Origin: Colletotrichum lupini
Lineage: Eukaryota; Ascomycota; Sordariomycetes; Glomerellales; Glomerellaceae
Assembly: GCF_023278565.1 (NCBI RefSeq)
Contig: NC_064672.1
Coordinates: 4,774,001-4,838,000 of the forward strand
Length of the DNA: 64,000 bases
Reading direction: 5' to 3'
This document shows, in pieces, positions 1 to 10,816 of this stretch. The notes under the pieces were generated by a model. It was not told where the DNA came from and did not search any database. It saw only the letters and a list, made by a program, of their open reading frames with translations. Position numbers and translations under genes: made by a program. The first letter of the stretch is position 1; every line of letters starts with the position of its first letter.

Positions 1-3000
1 CCAGGGCGACATTCTCTATCCTGGAGCGGGTATTGTTGTCATGGCTATTGAAGCAGCCCGTCAGCTTGCGGAAGAGAACCCCACGGAGGAGGTCTACGGA
101 TACGAACTCCGCGATGTTGCCATTGACACTGCCCTTAGAGTGCCGGACACCGACAAGGGTATCGAGGTGATGATCCAATTGCATCCTCGTCGCACTGGTA
201 CCAAGGCCGGTCCGTCTGCTACCCTCAACGAGTTTGCTGTCTCTTCTTGGTCTGAAGACATCAAGGAGTGGACGGTGCATGCGCGAGGACTGGTCTCTGT
301 CACCTACAAGTCGTCTCTCTCCCCGGCCATGCAACGCGAACTGGCTCTTGAGAACGAGCGCTACGCGCAAACCTTTGCCGAAGCCAAGGAGATCTGTCAG
401 AAGCCTGCACGGAGCTTTCTTTACGACACCGTTAAGACCATTGGCATGCAGTATGGCCCGACTTTCCGCAACATGACCGAGCTTTTTGCTGGGCCTAGTG
501 CAAGCTACGGCATCATCAGTGTACCGAATACCAAGGCCGTCATGCCCAAGGGTTTCGAATACCCGTTCGTGGTCCACCCCGCGACCCTAGACTCTGTGCT
601 GCATCTTCTCTTCCCCTCTATTAGTGGCGAGGACCAGTCTCTTAGCGAGGCAGTCGTGCCATTCTCGTTTGACAGAATCTTCGTCTCTGCCAAACTCTCA
701 ACAGTCCCTGGAACTAAGCTTCACGGATGTTCCACGGCTCAGAAGACCAGCTACACCACTTGGAAATCCTCCATCACCATCTCCGAGGATCTCTCTGAAC
801 CCGCGATTATCATGGACGGGCTGTCTTTGGCTTCCGTTGGAGAGGGAGAAGCTTCTCAAGCTCAAGAGACGAGGGCCTCCTGCTTCGGACAGACTTGGCA
901 CGAGGACTCTGACTTGCTTGAGCCCTCTCAGATCAAGGAGCTTGTGTACAAACGTACTCTCAAGAGCAAAGATGACGACTCTGTCCTCGACAAGCTTGAG
1001 TACGTCTGTCTAGTCCATATTCACCGCTGCCTCGCCTGGCTTGAAAGTGAGGAGGGCAAAGCTTTTATGCCCCAAGATGGCTTCTGGAAGTCCTATGTCG
1101 AGTGGATGCACGACACTATCAAGCAATTCCCGCCTCTTGCTGCCAGCGAGGCAGAAGTTGAAGCCGAGCTGGACGCCGCGCGCAAGAGAATCGTTCTGTC
1201 CGAGAGTGGCGACATCACAGTGCAGATGGTCGACCGCATCGGAGAGAACTTGAGCAAGATCTTCTCTCGCGTGGTAGAGCCGTTGCAGGTCATGACCGAG
1301 GGCGATCTGTTGTACTCCTTCTACCGCGGCGCCTTTGGAACCAGCTTCAACACCAACGTTGCGGAGTACGTTGGATTGATTGCTGACAAGAGACCCGGCA
1401 TCAACATCTTGGAGATTGGTGCTGGTACCGGTGGCACCACGTATCACGTCCTGGAGCGCCTCCGCAATGCCGATGGAACTTCCAAGGCGGCAAAGTACTG
1501 CTTCACGGACATTTCGCCGGGCTTCCTCTCCAAGGCAGCCGACCGCTTCTCGACTGACGCATCCATCATGGAGTTCACGACCCTCAACATCGAAAACGAA
1601 CCCACCGAGCAGGGCTTCACTCGCGAGAGCTACGATCTCATTGTCTGCGCCAATGTACTCCACGCCACCAAGAGCATCCAAGAGACCCTCGCTCACTGCA
1701 AGTCGCTCCTCAAGCCTGGCGGTCGCCTCGTGCTTTCTGAGGTTACGATCAAGCGCATCTTCAGTGGCTTCATCATGGGCCCCCTCCCTGGATGGTGGCT
1801 TGGAGAAGATGACGGCCGCAAAGGAGGTCCTCTCCTGGATGTTGAGGAGTGGAACACTGCACTGAACCTGGCCGGCTTTTCGGGTGTGGATGTCGACATT
1901 CGCGGCGATCGCGAGGCTTCCAAGGAGCCTGTCTCCTTGATTATCTCGACGAAGCCAGAGAAACAGGTGTCTGGCCCCTCTCAATTCGTCGTCGTCAGCA
2001 CAGGGTCCGAACTATCTGAGAAACTTGCAAAGGCCATCAAAGAGCAGTTCGTATCCGCTAGTCAAGATGTGTCAATTGCTCAATGGGATGGGATTTCGGA
2101 GAGCCAGGTCAATGGCAAGTACTGTCTCTGCCTCGCTGAATGGGAGGAAGCCATCCTGGCCAACCTCACAGACGAGAATTGGGGGAAGCTGCGCCAAGTC
2201 ATACTGGGCTCTGCCGGAACTATCTGGATCACTGGTGGTGCCGCGATGGAATGCTCTGAGCCGATGAAGTCATTGATGGTTGGTCTGTCAAGAGCCATTC
2301 GTAACGAGGACGCAGGCGTTCGGCTGGCTACCCTCGACCTCGAGACCGCTAGCAACATCAGTTTCGAAGAGGCCGCTAGGAATGTCCTCAAGGTGGCGCT
2401 GGGCCACAGTCGTGGCGACGGGGTTGACGGCGAATTCGCAGCTCGCGGTAGCACCGTCTACATCCCGAGAGTAGAGAGAACTCTCAGCGTCGACGGCTCC
2501 CTTCGTAGGTACGAAGCCAAGGGACAACCGGAGCTTGTCTCGTTCAAAGGATGCGGACGACCGCTCAAGCTCACCATCAAAACACCTGGTCTTCTCGACA
2601 CCTTTAGATGGGAAGAGGACGAAACGTACTACCAGCCCTTGCCTGAAGACTGGATTGAAGTCGAGGTCAAGGCAGTGGGTCTCAACTTCAAGGATGTCCT
2701 CGTCGCTTTGGGCAACCTCGCCGAGAACAAGCTCGGTGTCGATGCATCTGGAGTTGTCACTCGCGTCGGCTCAGCGGTCTCGGATTTCAAGCCCGGTGAT
2801 CGTGTCATGACTGCCTCTTGCGACACTTTTGCGACCTACGTCCGCTTCCCGGCCAAGGGTGCCATTGCCGTCCCTGGAAAGATGACTTTTGAGGAGGCAG
2901 CGTCGATGCCCCTGATCTTCCTCACGGCTCATTACTCCCTTGTAACCGCCGGAAGCCTGGTCAAGGATGAGAAGATTCTGATCCATGCCGCTGCCGGAGG

Positions 3001-4744
3001 TGTCGGTCAAGCTGCAATCATGATCGCGCAGCGCAAGGGCGCTGAGATCTTTGCAACTGTCGGCTCGGACGAGAAGAAGCAGCTCATCATGGAGCAGTAT
3101 GGAATCCCTGAAGATCACATCTTCAGCAGCCGTGATACCAGCTTTGCCAAAGCTATCATGCGGGCCACCAATGGCCAGGGCGTGGACGTTGTTCTCAACT
3201 CCCTGGCTGGTGAAGCCCTTCGTCTGTCGTGGCACTGCCTCGCCAAATTCGGTCGCTTCTTGGAAATTGGAAAGGCCGACCTATTCGCCAACACGGGCCT
3301 CGACATGAAGCCCTTCCTCGACAACAAGAGCTACATCGGCGTCAATCTTCTCGATTTTGAGAATAACCCCACTCCCCGCGCAGTAGCTCTCTGGGAAGAT
3401 ACAGCAAAGCTCATCCATGATGGCTCCGTCAAGCCCATCGCGCCGATCCAGCTCTTCTCCATGGCCGAGGTCGAGAAGGCCTTCCGTCATATGCAGGCTG
3501 GCAAGCACATGGGTAAGGTAGTCGTTCGAGTCGACGATTCGGACATGGTCTCCGCCATCCCCCGCATGCCGAGTGTGGACATCCAAGCAGACGCAACCTA
3601 CGTCGTCGCCGGTGTTGGTGGTATCTGTAAGGAGATTGGACGCTGGCTTGCAGAGAAGGGTGCTAAGCATCTCGTCTTGCTCTCTCGCTCGGCCGCCAGC
3701 AGTGAGGAGAACAAGGCTTTCGCCTCTGAGCTTCAGAAGACTTATGAGGCCAACACCTATGCATATGATTGCGATGTTGGCAACAAGGCTGCCCTTCAAG
3801 AGGTATTGGAGGACTTGAAGGCAAAGGGCGTCCCTGCTGTGAAGGGATGTGTGACCGGTGCCATGGTTCTCAGAGTAAGTCAAAGCTCCCAACCCCAGCA
3901 GGATAATTTCATCGCTAACAACTCGCAACAGGATACCCTCTTTGACAAGATGACTGCGGACCACGTCCGCACAACTGTCGGGCCCAAGGTCCGCGGAACC
4001 TGGAACCTGCACGAGCTCCTCCCGCGAGACCTCGACTTCTTCGTGATGCTCAGCTCCCTCGCTGGAGTCATGGGCCACCGCGGACAGGGCAACTACGGAT
4101 GCGGCAATATCTTCCAGGACTACTTCGCGGCGTACCGCCGCAGCCAGGGCCTGCGCGCCATGACAATTGACATTGGCTATCTCCTCAGCGTCGGCTTCGT
4201 GGCAGAGCATGATGAGTACGTAGACCACGTCAAGGCCATGGGCCTCAAGGTGATGCACAAGAGCGATCTCCACGGCCTCATGGCCACGGCGCTCGAGGGC
4301 TCCGAAGCGCATCCTCCGCAGGTTATGTGTGGACTCCCTTATAACGAGCACGACGACGCGTGGTACTGGATCCAGGACCAGCGGTTCGCTGGCCTCAGGA
4401 AGACTGCCGCGGGCTCCGGAGCGGGCGGGTCTGCCACTGTTTCTCTTCGAGAAGAGCTAGGTCGCTGTGGCAAGACGGACGACGAGGCTGTGCATCTGAT
4501 TACCTCTGCTCTGGTGCAGCGCCTGGCCAAGTTGATGATGATGCCCGAGGACGATGTTGATGCGGGCAAGCCACTGAGTGCTTATGGCGTTGACAGCTTG
4601 GTTGCCGTTGAGGTCAGGAATTGGATTGCAAAGGAAGTTGCGGTCGAGGTTAGTGTATTCGACATTATGGCCAATATTCCTATGAGGCAACTGGCTGCGG
4701 ATTTGGCTGGGAAGAGCAAGCTTTTGGTTCAAGAAGTTTCATAA
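1..4744 (+). CDS. Highly reducing type I polyketide synthase, 3' part (DH-MT-ER-KR-ACP)
   Basis: The frame is open at the left edge, reading GDILYPGAG before the first ATG (41), so the gene starts outside the window and its KS and AT domains are not visible. Residues below count from that ATG. The dehydratase carries its catalytic-type Asp in [10 protein letters not shown] (about 184). A C-methyltransferase shows [10 protein letters not shown] (about 456-465). The enoylreductase has [12 protein letters not shown] and a cofactor loop [10 protein letters not shown]. The ketoreductase has SSLAGVMG and the catalytic Tyr in NYGCGN. The carrier protein has GVDSL with the phosphopantetheine Ser codon at 4595. 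There is no thioesterase after the carrier, as usual for fungal HR-PKS. An in-frame 57-bp intron (3875-3931, gtaagt...caacag, branch-like gctaac) interrupts the KR; removing it restores the family reading MVLRDTLFDKM. The KR nucleotide loop is unusual (see findings). The product is unknown. Confidence 0.95.
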   Translation, partial: QGDILYPGAGIVVMAIEAARQLAEENPTEEVYGYELRDVAIDTALRVPDTDKGIEVMIQLHPRRTGTKAGPSATLNEFAVSSWSEDIKEWTVHARGLVSVTYKSSLSPAMQRELALENERYAQTFAEAKEICQKPARSFLYDTVKTIGMQYGPTFRNMTELFAGPSASYGIISVPNTKAVMPKGFEYPFVVHPATLDSVLHLLFPSISGEDQSLSEAVVPFSFDRIFVSAKLSTVPGTKLHGCSTAQKTSYTTWKSSITISEDLSEPAIIMDGLSLASVGEGEASQAQETRASCFGQTWHEDSDLLEPSQIKELVYKRTLKSKDDDSVLDKLEYVCLVHIHRCLAWLESEEGKAFMPQDGFWKSYVEWMHDTIKQFPPLAASEAEVEAELDAARKRIVLSESGDITVQMVDRIGENLSKIFSRVVEPLQVMTEGDLLYSFYRGAFGTSFNTNVAEYVGLIADKRPGINILEIGAGTGGTTYHVLERLRNADGTSKAAKYCFTDISPGFLSKAADRFSTDASIMEFTTLNIENEPTEQGFTRESYDLIVCANVLHATKSIQETLAHCKSLLKPGGRLVLSEVTIKRIFSGFIMGPLPGWWLGEDDGRKGGPLLDVEEWNTALNLAGFSGVDVDIRGDREASKEPVSLIISTKPEKQVSGPSQFVVVSTGSELSEKLAKAIKEQFVSASQDVSIAQWDGISESQVNGKYCLCLAEWEEAILANLTDENWGKLRQVILGSAGTIWITGGAAMECSEPMKSLMVGLSRAIRNEDAGVRLATLDLETASNISFEEAARNVLKVALGHSRGDGVDGEFAARGSTVYIPRVERTLSVDGSLRRYEAKGQPELVSFKGCGRPLKLTIKTPGLLDTFRWEEDETYYQPLPEDWIEVEVKAVGLNFKDVLVALGNLAENKLGVDASGVVTRVGSAVSDFKPGDRVMTASCDTFATYVRFPAKGAIAVPGKMTFEEAASMPLIFLTAHYSLVTAGSLVKDEKILIHAAAGGVGQAAIMIAQRKGAEIFATVGSDEKKQLIMEQYGIPEDHIFSSRDTSFAKAIMRATNGQGVDVVLNSLAGEALRLSWHCLAKFGRFLEIGKADLFANTGLDMKPFLDNKSYIGVNLLDFENNPTPRAVALWEDTAKLIHDGSVKPIAPIQLFSMAEVEKAFRHMQAGKHMGKVVVRVDDSDMVSAIPRMPSVDIQADATYVVAGVGGICKEIGRWLAEKGAKHLVLLSRSAASSEENKAFASELQKTYEANTYAYDCDVGNKAALQEVLEDLKAKGVPAVKGCVTGAMVLRVSQSSQPQQDNFIANNSQQDTLFDKMTADHVRTTVGPKVRGTWNLHELLPRDLDFFVMLSSLAGVMGHRGQGNYGCGNIFQDYFAAYRRSQGLRAMTIDIGYLLSVGFVAEHDEYVDHVKAMGLKVMHKSDLHGLMATALEGSEAHPPQVMCGLPYNEHDDAWYWIQDQRFAGLRKTAAGSGAGGSATVSLREELGRCGKTDDEAVHLITSALVQRLAKLMMMPEDDVDAGKPLSAYGVDSLVAVEVRNWIAKEVAVEVSVFDIMANIPMRQLAADLAGKSKLLVQEVS

Positions 4745-5564
4745 AGTGCTTGATGAACGGTTTAGGTCGCAGGAGATGGGAGTTTGGAAGGGATTTGATT
4801 TAGCTTTCTTTAACTAAAGACACTGTAGGTAATTATGGTTCAGCGTGTGCATGCCCTATGATCGGCTCTAAAAGATGTTCAGAGATAAGCCAAGCATAAA
4901 CAGTCTGTTGTACGAAGAGAAACGTCAACGTACAAGTTCTTGACTGCTTCTGAATACTGCTTCCAAGGCCTAGTGTTCTCGTTCCTCAAACATAGGTCTT
5001 GAAAGACCGACAGATGAAGCCTGACCTACTGCTGACACTATTGAAGATACATACTTTGTTGAGCAGGGTAACTCACCGGCGTATGTCAGTGGTACTGATA
5101 GCATAACCCCATTGTGGTGATGCCCAGCTCCCATGAACTACAGTACTCGATACCCGAAAGATTGAGGGGAATACAGTGCAGAATGTGTCTATGAAGTAGA
5201 GTAACCTGTAAAGACAGGGTCCACTGGTAACAGGGGCTTATACTGACAAGCTTCGGCGAAGTTCATGACTCGCCCCCTGAAGACCAGGGATCCCTCGGCG
5301 GAAACACACTCGACAGCAGGACCTCAGCGCCTGTCACTTGTCCACGTGCTGGAAGCTGTCTATTGATATCAATGATCGTCTTTGCTTCTTATCTCAATGT
5401 TTTTTCAGAGGAAAGGACATTGATTCGATTGAGATCGAGTTTTAATTGCCTCTTTGTTCAGTTATCAACTTCACACCGTAACCAATTCTTCTCGCTCTTA
5501 GTCTATCGTTGCTCACAACAGAAGCTTCAAACGCTCGCCTTTGCTGTAAAATAATCCAGCAACA
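4745..5564. other. Intergenic region between PKS and sulfotransferase-like gene
   Basis: About 820 bp of normal composition. It should hold the PKS 3' UTR and the promoter of the next gene. Pyrimidine-rich stretches lie in its last 200 bp (about 5380-5520). I see no supported gene; the 63-codon frame at 5363-5554 has no recognisable features. Confidence 0.6.
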
Positions 5565-6547
5565 ATGGCGGCCCAGACTCCTCTATCGGTGGCTTCAGTG
5601 CCTCTGCCCGCTAAAGAGATGAAGGTCCTTTCGTTGGGAATGACACGGACTGGTTCGTACCCAAAGCGCTGTAACTTACACACGTCTCCAGTGGACTAAA
5701 CAACGTCACAGGCTCTGCTTCCATCACTAAAGCTCTTACAATCCTGGGCTTTCAGGGAGTCCACCACGGTATCCAGGCCATCTCTTCGCCCCGCGAATGG
5801 GCGCTATTTTCTCGCGCTGCGGACTCCGTGTTTCCCACACTTCCAACTCATAACGGCGCGCCCTTTACACGCAAAGACTGGGAAGCTCTGTTCGGCTCCT
5901 ACGAAGCAGTCACTGACATGGGCTCGTTTTTCGCCTTGCAACTCATTGAGGCGTATCCAGAGGCCAAGGTCATCCTCGTTGAGCGCGATGTCGACAGCTG
6001 GTTCCACAGTATGGACGAAGCCATCTTCAAGACTACCTGGGGCTTGCGCGCGAACCTGATCATCGATTTTCTGGGGCCCGCATGGGGCTTGAACGGCGGC
6101 AGGACTCTTAGGAAGATCCTGCTGGGATTCTACGGCGTCCGAAACGTAAAGGAGATGAGAGAAGTCGCCAAAGACCGTTACAGGCAGCACTATGCAGAGG
6201 TCCGGGCTGTGGTGCCCAAGGACCGGCTTCTGGAGTTCAAGTTGGAGGACGGTTGGGCGCCGTTGTGTGAATTCCTGGGTAAGGACATCCCGAGCGGCGT
6301 CGATTTTCCCGTGGCAAACCAGAGGAAAGAGCACCTTGAGCGTGTGCGAACGAGGCAGAATCGGTTCTTCAAGCTCGCTTTCTTCACTGGCTTGCGGAAG
6401 GTTATGCCTTGGGTATTTGGTCTTGGGGTCGTTGCAGCAGGTGTGTACGTTGCCAAGCCGACTTGGAAGCCAACTAGGTTGGGATGGGATGAACTGAATC
6501 GGGTCTTCCAGACAACCCTGAAAGACCTTCAGCTTCGGCTGAAGTAG
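5565..6547 (+). CDS. Sulfotransferase-like protein (fungal Sulfotransfer_4 type) with C-terminal membrane anchor
   Basis: Two exons, 5565-5652 and 5712-6547, give 307 residues. The 59-bp intron (gttcgt...cacag) splits a glycine codon, and splicing yields the family motif LSLGMTRTGSASITKAL near residue 23, the loop that binds the 5'-phosphosulfate in this P-loop family. VILVERDVDSWFHSM matches the 3'-phosphate-binding region. A hydrophobic stretch, PWVFGLGVVAAGVYVA, close to the C-terminus looks like a single membrane anchor, as in many fungal members. The family is often annotated as NAD-dependent epimerase in databases, which is probably wrong. It lies about 0.8 kb downstream of the PKS on the same strand, so a tailoring role is possible but unproven. 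The start was chosen because ATG 5565 is in frame with the motif and sits in a good context (aacaATGgc). Confidence 0.85.
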
Positions 6548-7194
6548 GACATCGTCCCCTTCTCACTGTTTGTCTTTAGTCGGTCTAGGTCATAAGATAC
6601 ATTGAAGACATTGTCCGCAATTCGTCTATACATTGAAGCCATTTAGGAAGTAGATATCGCAGGAATAATGCACTTCGACTTCTTACAAGCGTGGTGATGT
6701 CAGCTTATGTACACTGTTCACGCGGCAACAAATTGGATGCAGGTTCATACCAGATTCACGATTGGCTCTAATTAGGCATGTATCTAACTAAGCCAAAGGC
6801 CATTCGGCTATCCTCCCGGTGACCGCTCCGGCGACCCCTCCGGCGTCCAGAGCCGACATCAATCCCAAATGGAGCGCGATCATCGGCAAGACTCATCCAG
6901 TCCGGCCCCATTACTTTCTCCGCCCGGGTCCGGCGTTTGTCGGTGCCTCCGCAACACGTCAGAATCCTCCGAATGACAACATCAACTCTAATCCGCTTCA
7001 ATGCATGAGACCCCTGATCGCCACATCTTGGAGGGTTACTTTAGGGCTTGGCAAGCCCGACAGAACGGTCATATCGCGGCGCCGTTCCTCAGCCCTCGTT
7101 TTTTCTTCGGTCCCGATTCTGTGCCAGGTTGCTGTATTCTCTGCGGTCAGGACTTTTGCGCAAATCAAATCACTGAAGAGCTCTACTCACGTCA
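6548..7194. other. Intergenic region upstream of PL26-like gene
   Basis: About 650 bp without a supported gene. Open frames at 6819-7457 and 7001-7390 run into the start of the lyase gene in other frames and resemble no known protein. Confidence 0.55.
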
Positions 7195-9930
7195 ATGGAG
7201 TCTCATCGGGAAACAGTTATTCACTGGCTCGGGAAACAACCATCCTCAAACCCAGGGGTTACATTTGGGGTGCCTTGGCGGCAAGGAGTCTGCCATCCCT
7301 CGAATACCGCATTCATTTGCAGAACAGAAAGTGGGAGCGAGATTCCACTACAGACCTGGCCAACCGCATTCTGGCCCGACGGATCTGTGAAATGGACAAG
7401 CCATGCGATTACCTCATCAGCGAGAGCAGAAGAGAGCTACCGCGTCATTGCAGTTGACTCGTCGGACGCCAAGCTACCATTTCTGGATGAGCTCAAAGCC
7501 GAGGAAGACTCCAACTTCATCTCAGTCAGCACTGGGAGCTTGAAGGTAACGTTTGCAAAGACCGGGAACGAGATCATCAAGGAAGTCATCAATGCTAAGG
7601 GCATCACGGTTGGTGCACAAGGCAGATTGGTTCTCCTTTCCCAGGATCGCGTATATGATCCCGATAAACCAGACTCACTTGTGAAGCACCATAGTTTCCA
7701 GGGGAGCATAAGCTCGGTGGTAATTGAGCAAGTCGGTTCCATCCGCGCTGTCATCACCGTTCACGGAGTCCATGCCGAGGTGCCTCAAGAATCCGAGCCG
7801 ACTATCAAGACCCACGAACCATGGATACCTTTCACACTTAGGTTCTATCTACATGCCGGATCTAGTCACATTCGAATACTTCACACCATAACATACGACG
7901 GCGGGAAAAACGACTTTGTTCGAGGGATCGGAATCCGCCTCAAGGTACCTCTCCAGGAAGAAGCGGCCTTCGATCGTCATGTACGATTTTCTGGAGCATC
8001 AGGGGGTGTTCTTGCCGAGGCTTCTCAAGGGCTGACTGGACTTTGGAAGGATCCTGGGCGAGAGGTCAGGTTCGCTCAGGTGCAGGGCAAGCCTTTGCCG
8101 TCTCCTGATAGTTGGAACCCGGAGCTACCTCAAGCTTCTCTGCGCTGGGTGCCCATCTGGAATGACTTCAGTTTGCATCAACTCTCGCCAGATGGGTTTA
8201 CGCTCGAGAAGCGACTGAGGGAAGGTCATCCGTGGATTAAGACCGCCAGTGGTACCAAGGCGGGAGGAGTTGTTTATGTCGGTGGTGCTAATCGCGGAGG
8301 ATTGGCCATCGCGTCGAGACATTTCTGGGAACGATACCCGACCGGAATCGACGTTCGAGGCCTTGGCGCCTCTCAAAAAGACACCGAGGTAACACTTTGG
8401 CTATACGACCCCAAAGCCGGGCCCATGGACCTTCGGCCTTATCATGACGGCTTAGGTCAACAAGGTTTTGACGATCAGCTAGACGCCCTGAAGATCACTT
8501 ACGAGGATTGGGAGCCGGAACTCGGGTCGCCTTACGGGATAGCGCGCACAAATGAGCTGATGATATCGGTGACGGACTCAACGCCAGATAGCAATGAGTT
8601 CTCATCACTCATAGACCTCATCCGAGATCCTCCAAAGTTATTGCCTAGCCCAGAAGCCATTCACCTTAGTCAAGCTCTCGGTACATACTGGTCTCCATTG
8701 TCGAATACGTCTGCCAATGGCCTTTCAGCCACCGACGAACGCCTCGAGTTCCTGTTTCAATTCTACGAGAAGCAAGTACAACAACGGCGTTGGTACGGAC
8801 TCTGGGACCATGGCGATATCATGCACACGTATGATGAAGACCGACACACCTGGCGATACGATGTTGGTGGATACGCCTGGGACAATTCTGAGCTATCACC
8901 AGATCTATGGCTCTGGCTGTACTTTCTGCGGACCGGTCGAGCTGATGTGTTCCACATGGCGGAAGCATTGACTCGTCATACTGGAGAGGTGGATGTTTAC
9001 CATCTTGGGCGTTATAAGGGTCTCGGTACACGACATGGCGTGCAGCACTGGAGCGATAGCTGCAAACAAGCCCGTATATCGAACGCCTTGTATCGCCGCT
9101 TCTTCTACTACCTGTCTGGCGGTGACGAACGTGTTGGAGAACTTCTCGAAGAGACCCTTGATACGGATCAAAAGTTTCTGGTCCTCGATCCGTACCGAAA
9201 GGTCCGAAAGGACAGAGAAACCTACAGCCCAGATGCGCATGCTGTCGAGATCAGCCTGGGAACTGACTGGGCATCGCTAGCAGCCTCCTGGCTTGTCGAG
9301 GTTGAGCGACGGGGGCCACGATGGACTGAGGCCAAGAGTAAGCTAATCCGGTCAATTGAAGGGATTGGCGCCCTTGCCAACGGCTTTGTTACCGGGAATG
9401 CCACTTATAATCCGTCAACCGGAGCCATCTCACCACCCGCCGCAGATCCTGACAATCAAGGGGTAGTGAAGGTTTCCCACCTATCAGCAATGTTCGGGTT
9501 GTTTGAGGTGGCGGTCGATATCCTGCAGCAGTTTCCAGAGAAAGCAGACGCAACTGGGTTCAGGCATGCATGGCTAGAGTATTGCATCTTCTTCAACGCT
9601 AGTCTAGAGGACCAGGAGAATCGATACAGCCAACCTGGCTGGGGCAGACTGCAGCTAAGACAAGGACACTCTCGCTTGACTGCCTATGCGGCGAAGGAGC
9701 TCAATAGACCTGATCTGGCTAAACGCGCGTTGGAAGAATTTGAGAATGGGGATGGCTTTCGGGACTATGGTCCGAACGCTGTCTGGAAAAGCACCCCGGT
9801 GAACAAGAACCACGTTCTAGAGCCCGCAGATGAGGCTCTTGGGGTTTCTACCAATGTCACCGCGCTGTATGGTCTGGCAGCTATCCAGAACCCGGCATTA
9901 TTGTTAGATGAGGCAAAAACAAGAATTTAG
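7195..9930 (+). CDS. Exo-rhamnogalacturonan lyase-like protein (PL26, PcRGLX/YetA-like)
   Basis: An intronless 911-residue protein. The N-terminus, WLGKQPSSNPGVTFGVPWRQG (about residues 11-31), matches the start of the PcRGLX/YetA-like N-terminal domain. A central beta-rich region follows (about 200-430), then a long alpha/alpha-toroid-like region (about 480-900) containing WYGLWDHGDIMHTYDEDRHTWRYDVGGYAWDN, rich in aromatic and acidic residues. Known PL26 enzymes cleave the rhamnogalacturonan I backbone of pectin by beta-elimination, releasing an unsaturated galacturonosyl-rhamnose unit. No signal peptide is visible after ATG 7195, so the protein is predicted intracellular or exported by another route, unless an upstream exon was missed. 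The ATG is supported because conserved sequence begins within ten residues of it. Family assignment is firm; exact substrate is inferred. Confidence 0.88.
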   Translation: MESHRETVIHWLGKQPSSNPGVTFGVPWRQGVCHPSNTAFICRTESGSEIPLQTWPTAFWPDGSVKWTSHAITSSARAEESYRVIAVDSSDAKLPFLDELKAEEDSNFISVSTGSLKVTFAKTGNEIIKEVINAKGITVGAQGRLVLLSQDRVYDPDKPDSLVKHHSFQGSISSVVIEQVGSIRAVITVHGVHAEVPQESEPTIKTHEPWIPFTLRFYLHAGSSHIRILHTITYDGGKNDFVRGIGIRLKVPLQEEAAFDRHVRFSGASGGVLAEASQGLTGLWKDPGREVRFAQVQGKPLPSPDSWNPELPQASLRWVPIWNDFSLHQLSPDGFTLEKRLREGHPWIKTASGTKAGGVVYVGGANRGGLAIASRHFWERYPTGIDVRGLGASQKDTEVTLWLYDPKAGPMDLRPYHDGLGQQGFDDQLDALKITYEDWEPELGSPYGIARTNELMISVTDSTPDSNEFSSLIDLIRDPPKLLPSPEAIHLSQALGTYWSPLSNTSANGLSATDERLEFLFQFYEKQVQQRRWYGLWDHGDIMHTYDEDRHTWRYDVGGYAWDNSELSPDLWLWLYFLRTGRADVFHMAEALTRHTGEVDVYHLGRYKGLGTRHGVQHWSDSCKQARISNALYRRFFYYLSGGDERVGELLEETLDTDQKFLVLDPYRKVRKDRETYSPDAHAVEISLGTDWASLAASWLVEVERRGPRWTEAKSKLIRSIEGIGALANGFVTGNATYNPSTGAISPPAADPDNQGVVKVSHLSAMFGLFEVAVDILQQFPEKADATGFRHAWLEYCIFFNASLEDQENRYSQPGWGRLQLRQGHSRLTAYAAKELNRPDLAKRALEEFENGDGFRDYGPNAVWKSTPVNKNHVLEPADEALGVSTNVTALYGLAAIQNPALLLDEAKTRI

Positions 9931-10816
9931 AATGATGTTCAGGTTAGCGTAACTGTGCCAAAATGCACGTCCAAGTTTCTCATATGTTGTCGACTCCGCA
10001 GTTGTCCAGAAACCTGGCATCTCTAGACGCGACGCGTATCGCCTGTGGGAGAGTGCGGCGAGCCTTTCTTGTTGATCCCGACAAGCGATACCGACTGTTC
10101 TACCGCAAAAGAAAGCTTGTTGTGGTTGTGTGGAACAAATAAGGTTTTCCATGACAACTCAAGTTGAGTGGGATCAGAAACTCAGTCAAGTAGGGTCTTG
10201 GAATTCCCGGGTTCGTCCGGCCTAGAACACGGATGATCAGCTCATCGCAAAGCCTGAATGGGTGACAAATTAGCGAATGAACAGAGCAATTTGCTGGAAC
10301 ATCCCAACTTTCAGCCAAACGCGAATGCTCGCCTCGTCGGTTTCGGTTCCGTCCCGTGCGTTGGTAACCAGTAGGAGAGACGTCGACGGTTGCAAGGAGA
10401 TGGCATTGAATTTGAGTTTGTCCCGCAACTTGATCGAAACTGTTTCGTCTAACAAAACTTGTCGATCAGTGCACTCTAAATTGCTAGTCGTCTTGTTCCC
10501 GCCGGCAGACTTCCCTGCAACATGGTAATGCTACCTTCCTGCAACAAACGCTATCCGGCATGAAGCTCCCACGGTCCAATCTCTGAGTGTCCACAACAAC
10601 GATCCGCGTAACCCTCCACTACGAATAGCCTTTGAAACTGACCGAAATTACCGAGCTATATGAAGCTCATGTCTGCCCAGGCCTCTTGCAATGAGGACAG
10701 TTTATTCGTCTCAACGGTAGATTGGCTGCTTTATTCAGCCATACTGCGCTCGTCTGGTCACAACTTTCGAGACCCGGAAGATCGCACGATGCGCGTCTGG
10801 TGTTGATACCGTTGAG
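9931..10816. other. Intergenic region between PL26-like and GH47 genes
   Basis: About 890 bp of normal composition. It presumably holds the 3' end of one transcript and the promoter of the other. Short frames on both strands (for example 10277-10528) show no domain or signal. Confidence 0.55.

Noticed and set aside
1010..1984. 324-codon frame antisense to the PKS methyltransferase region
   Set aside because: Shadow of the PKS coding frame; no domain, and the + strand reading is certain.
3281..4351. 356-codon frame antisense to the PKS ER/KR region
   Set aside because: Shadow frame produced by the codon bias of the real gene; spans the real intron without effect.
6819..7457. 212-codon + frame overlapping the start of the PL26-like gene
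   Set aside because: Another phase of the same DNA; no recognisable features, and the lyase frame is conserved from 7195.
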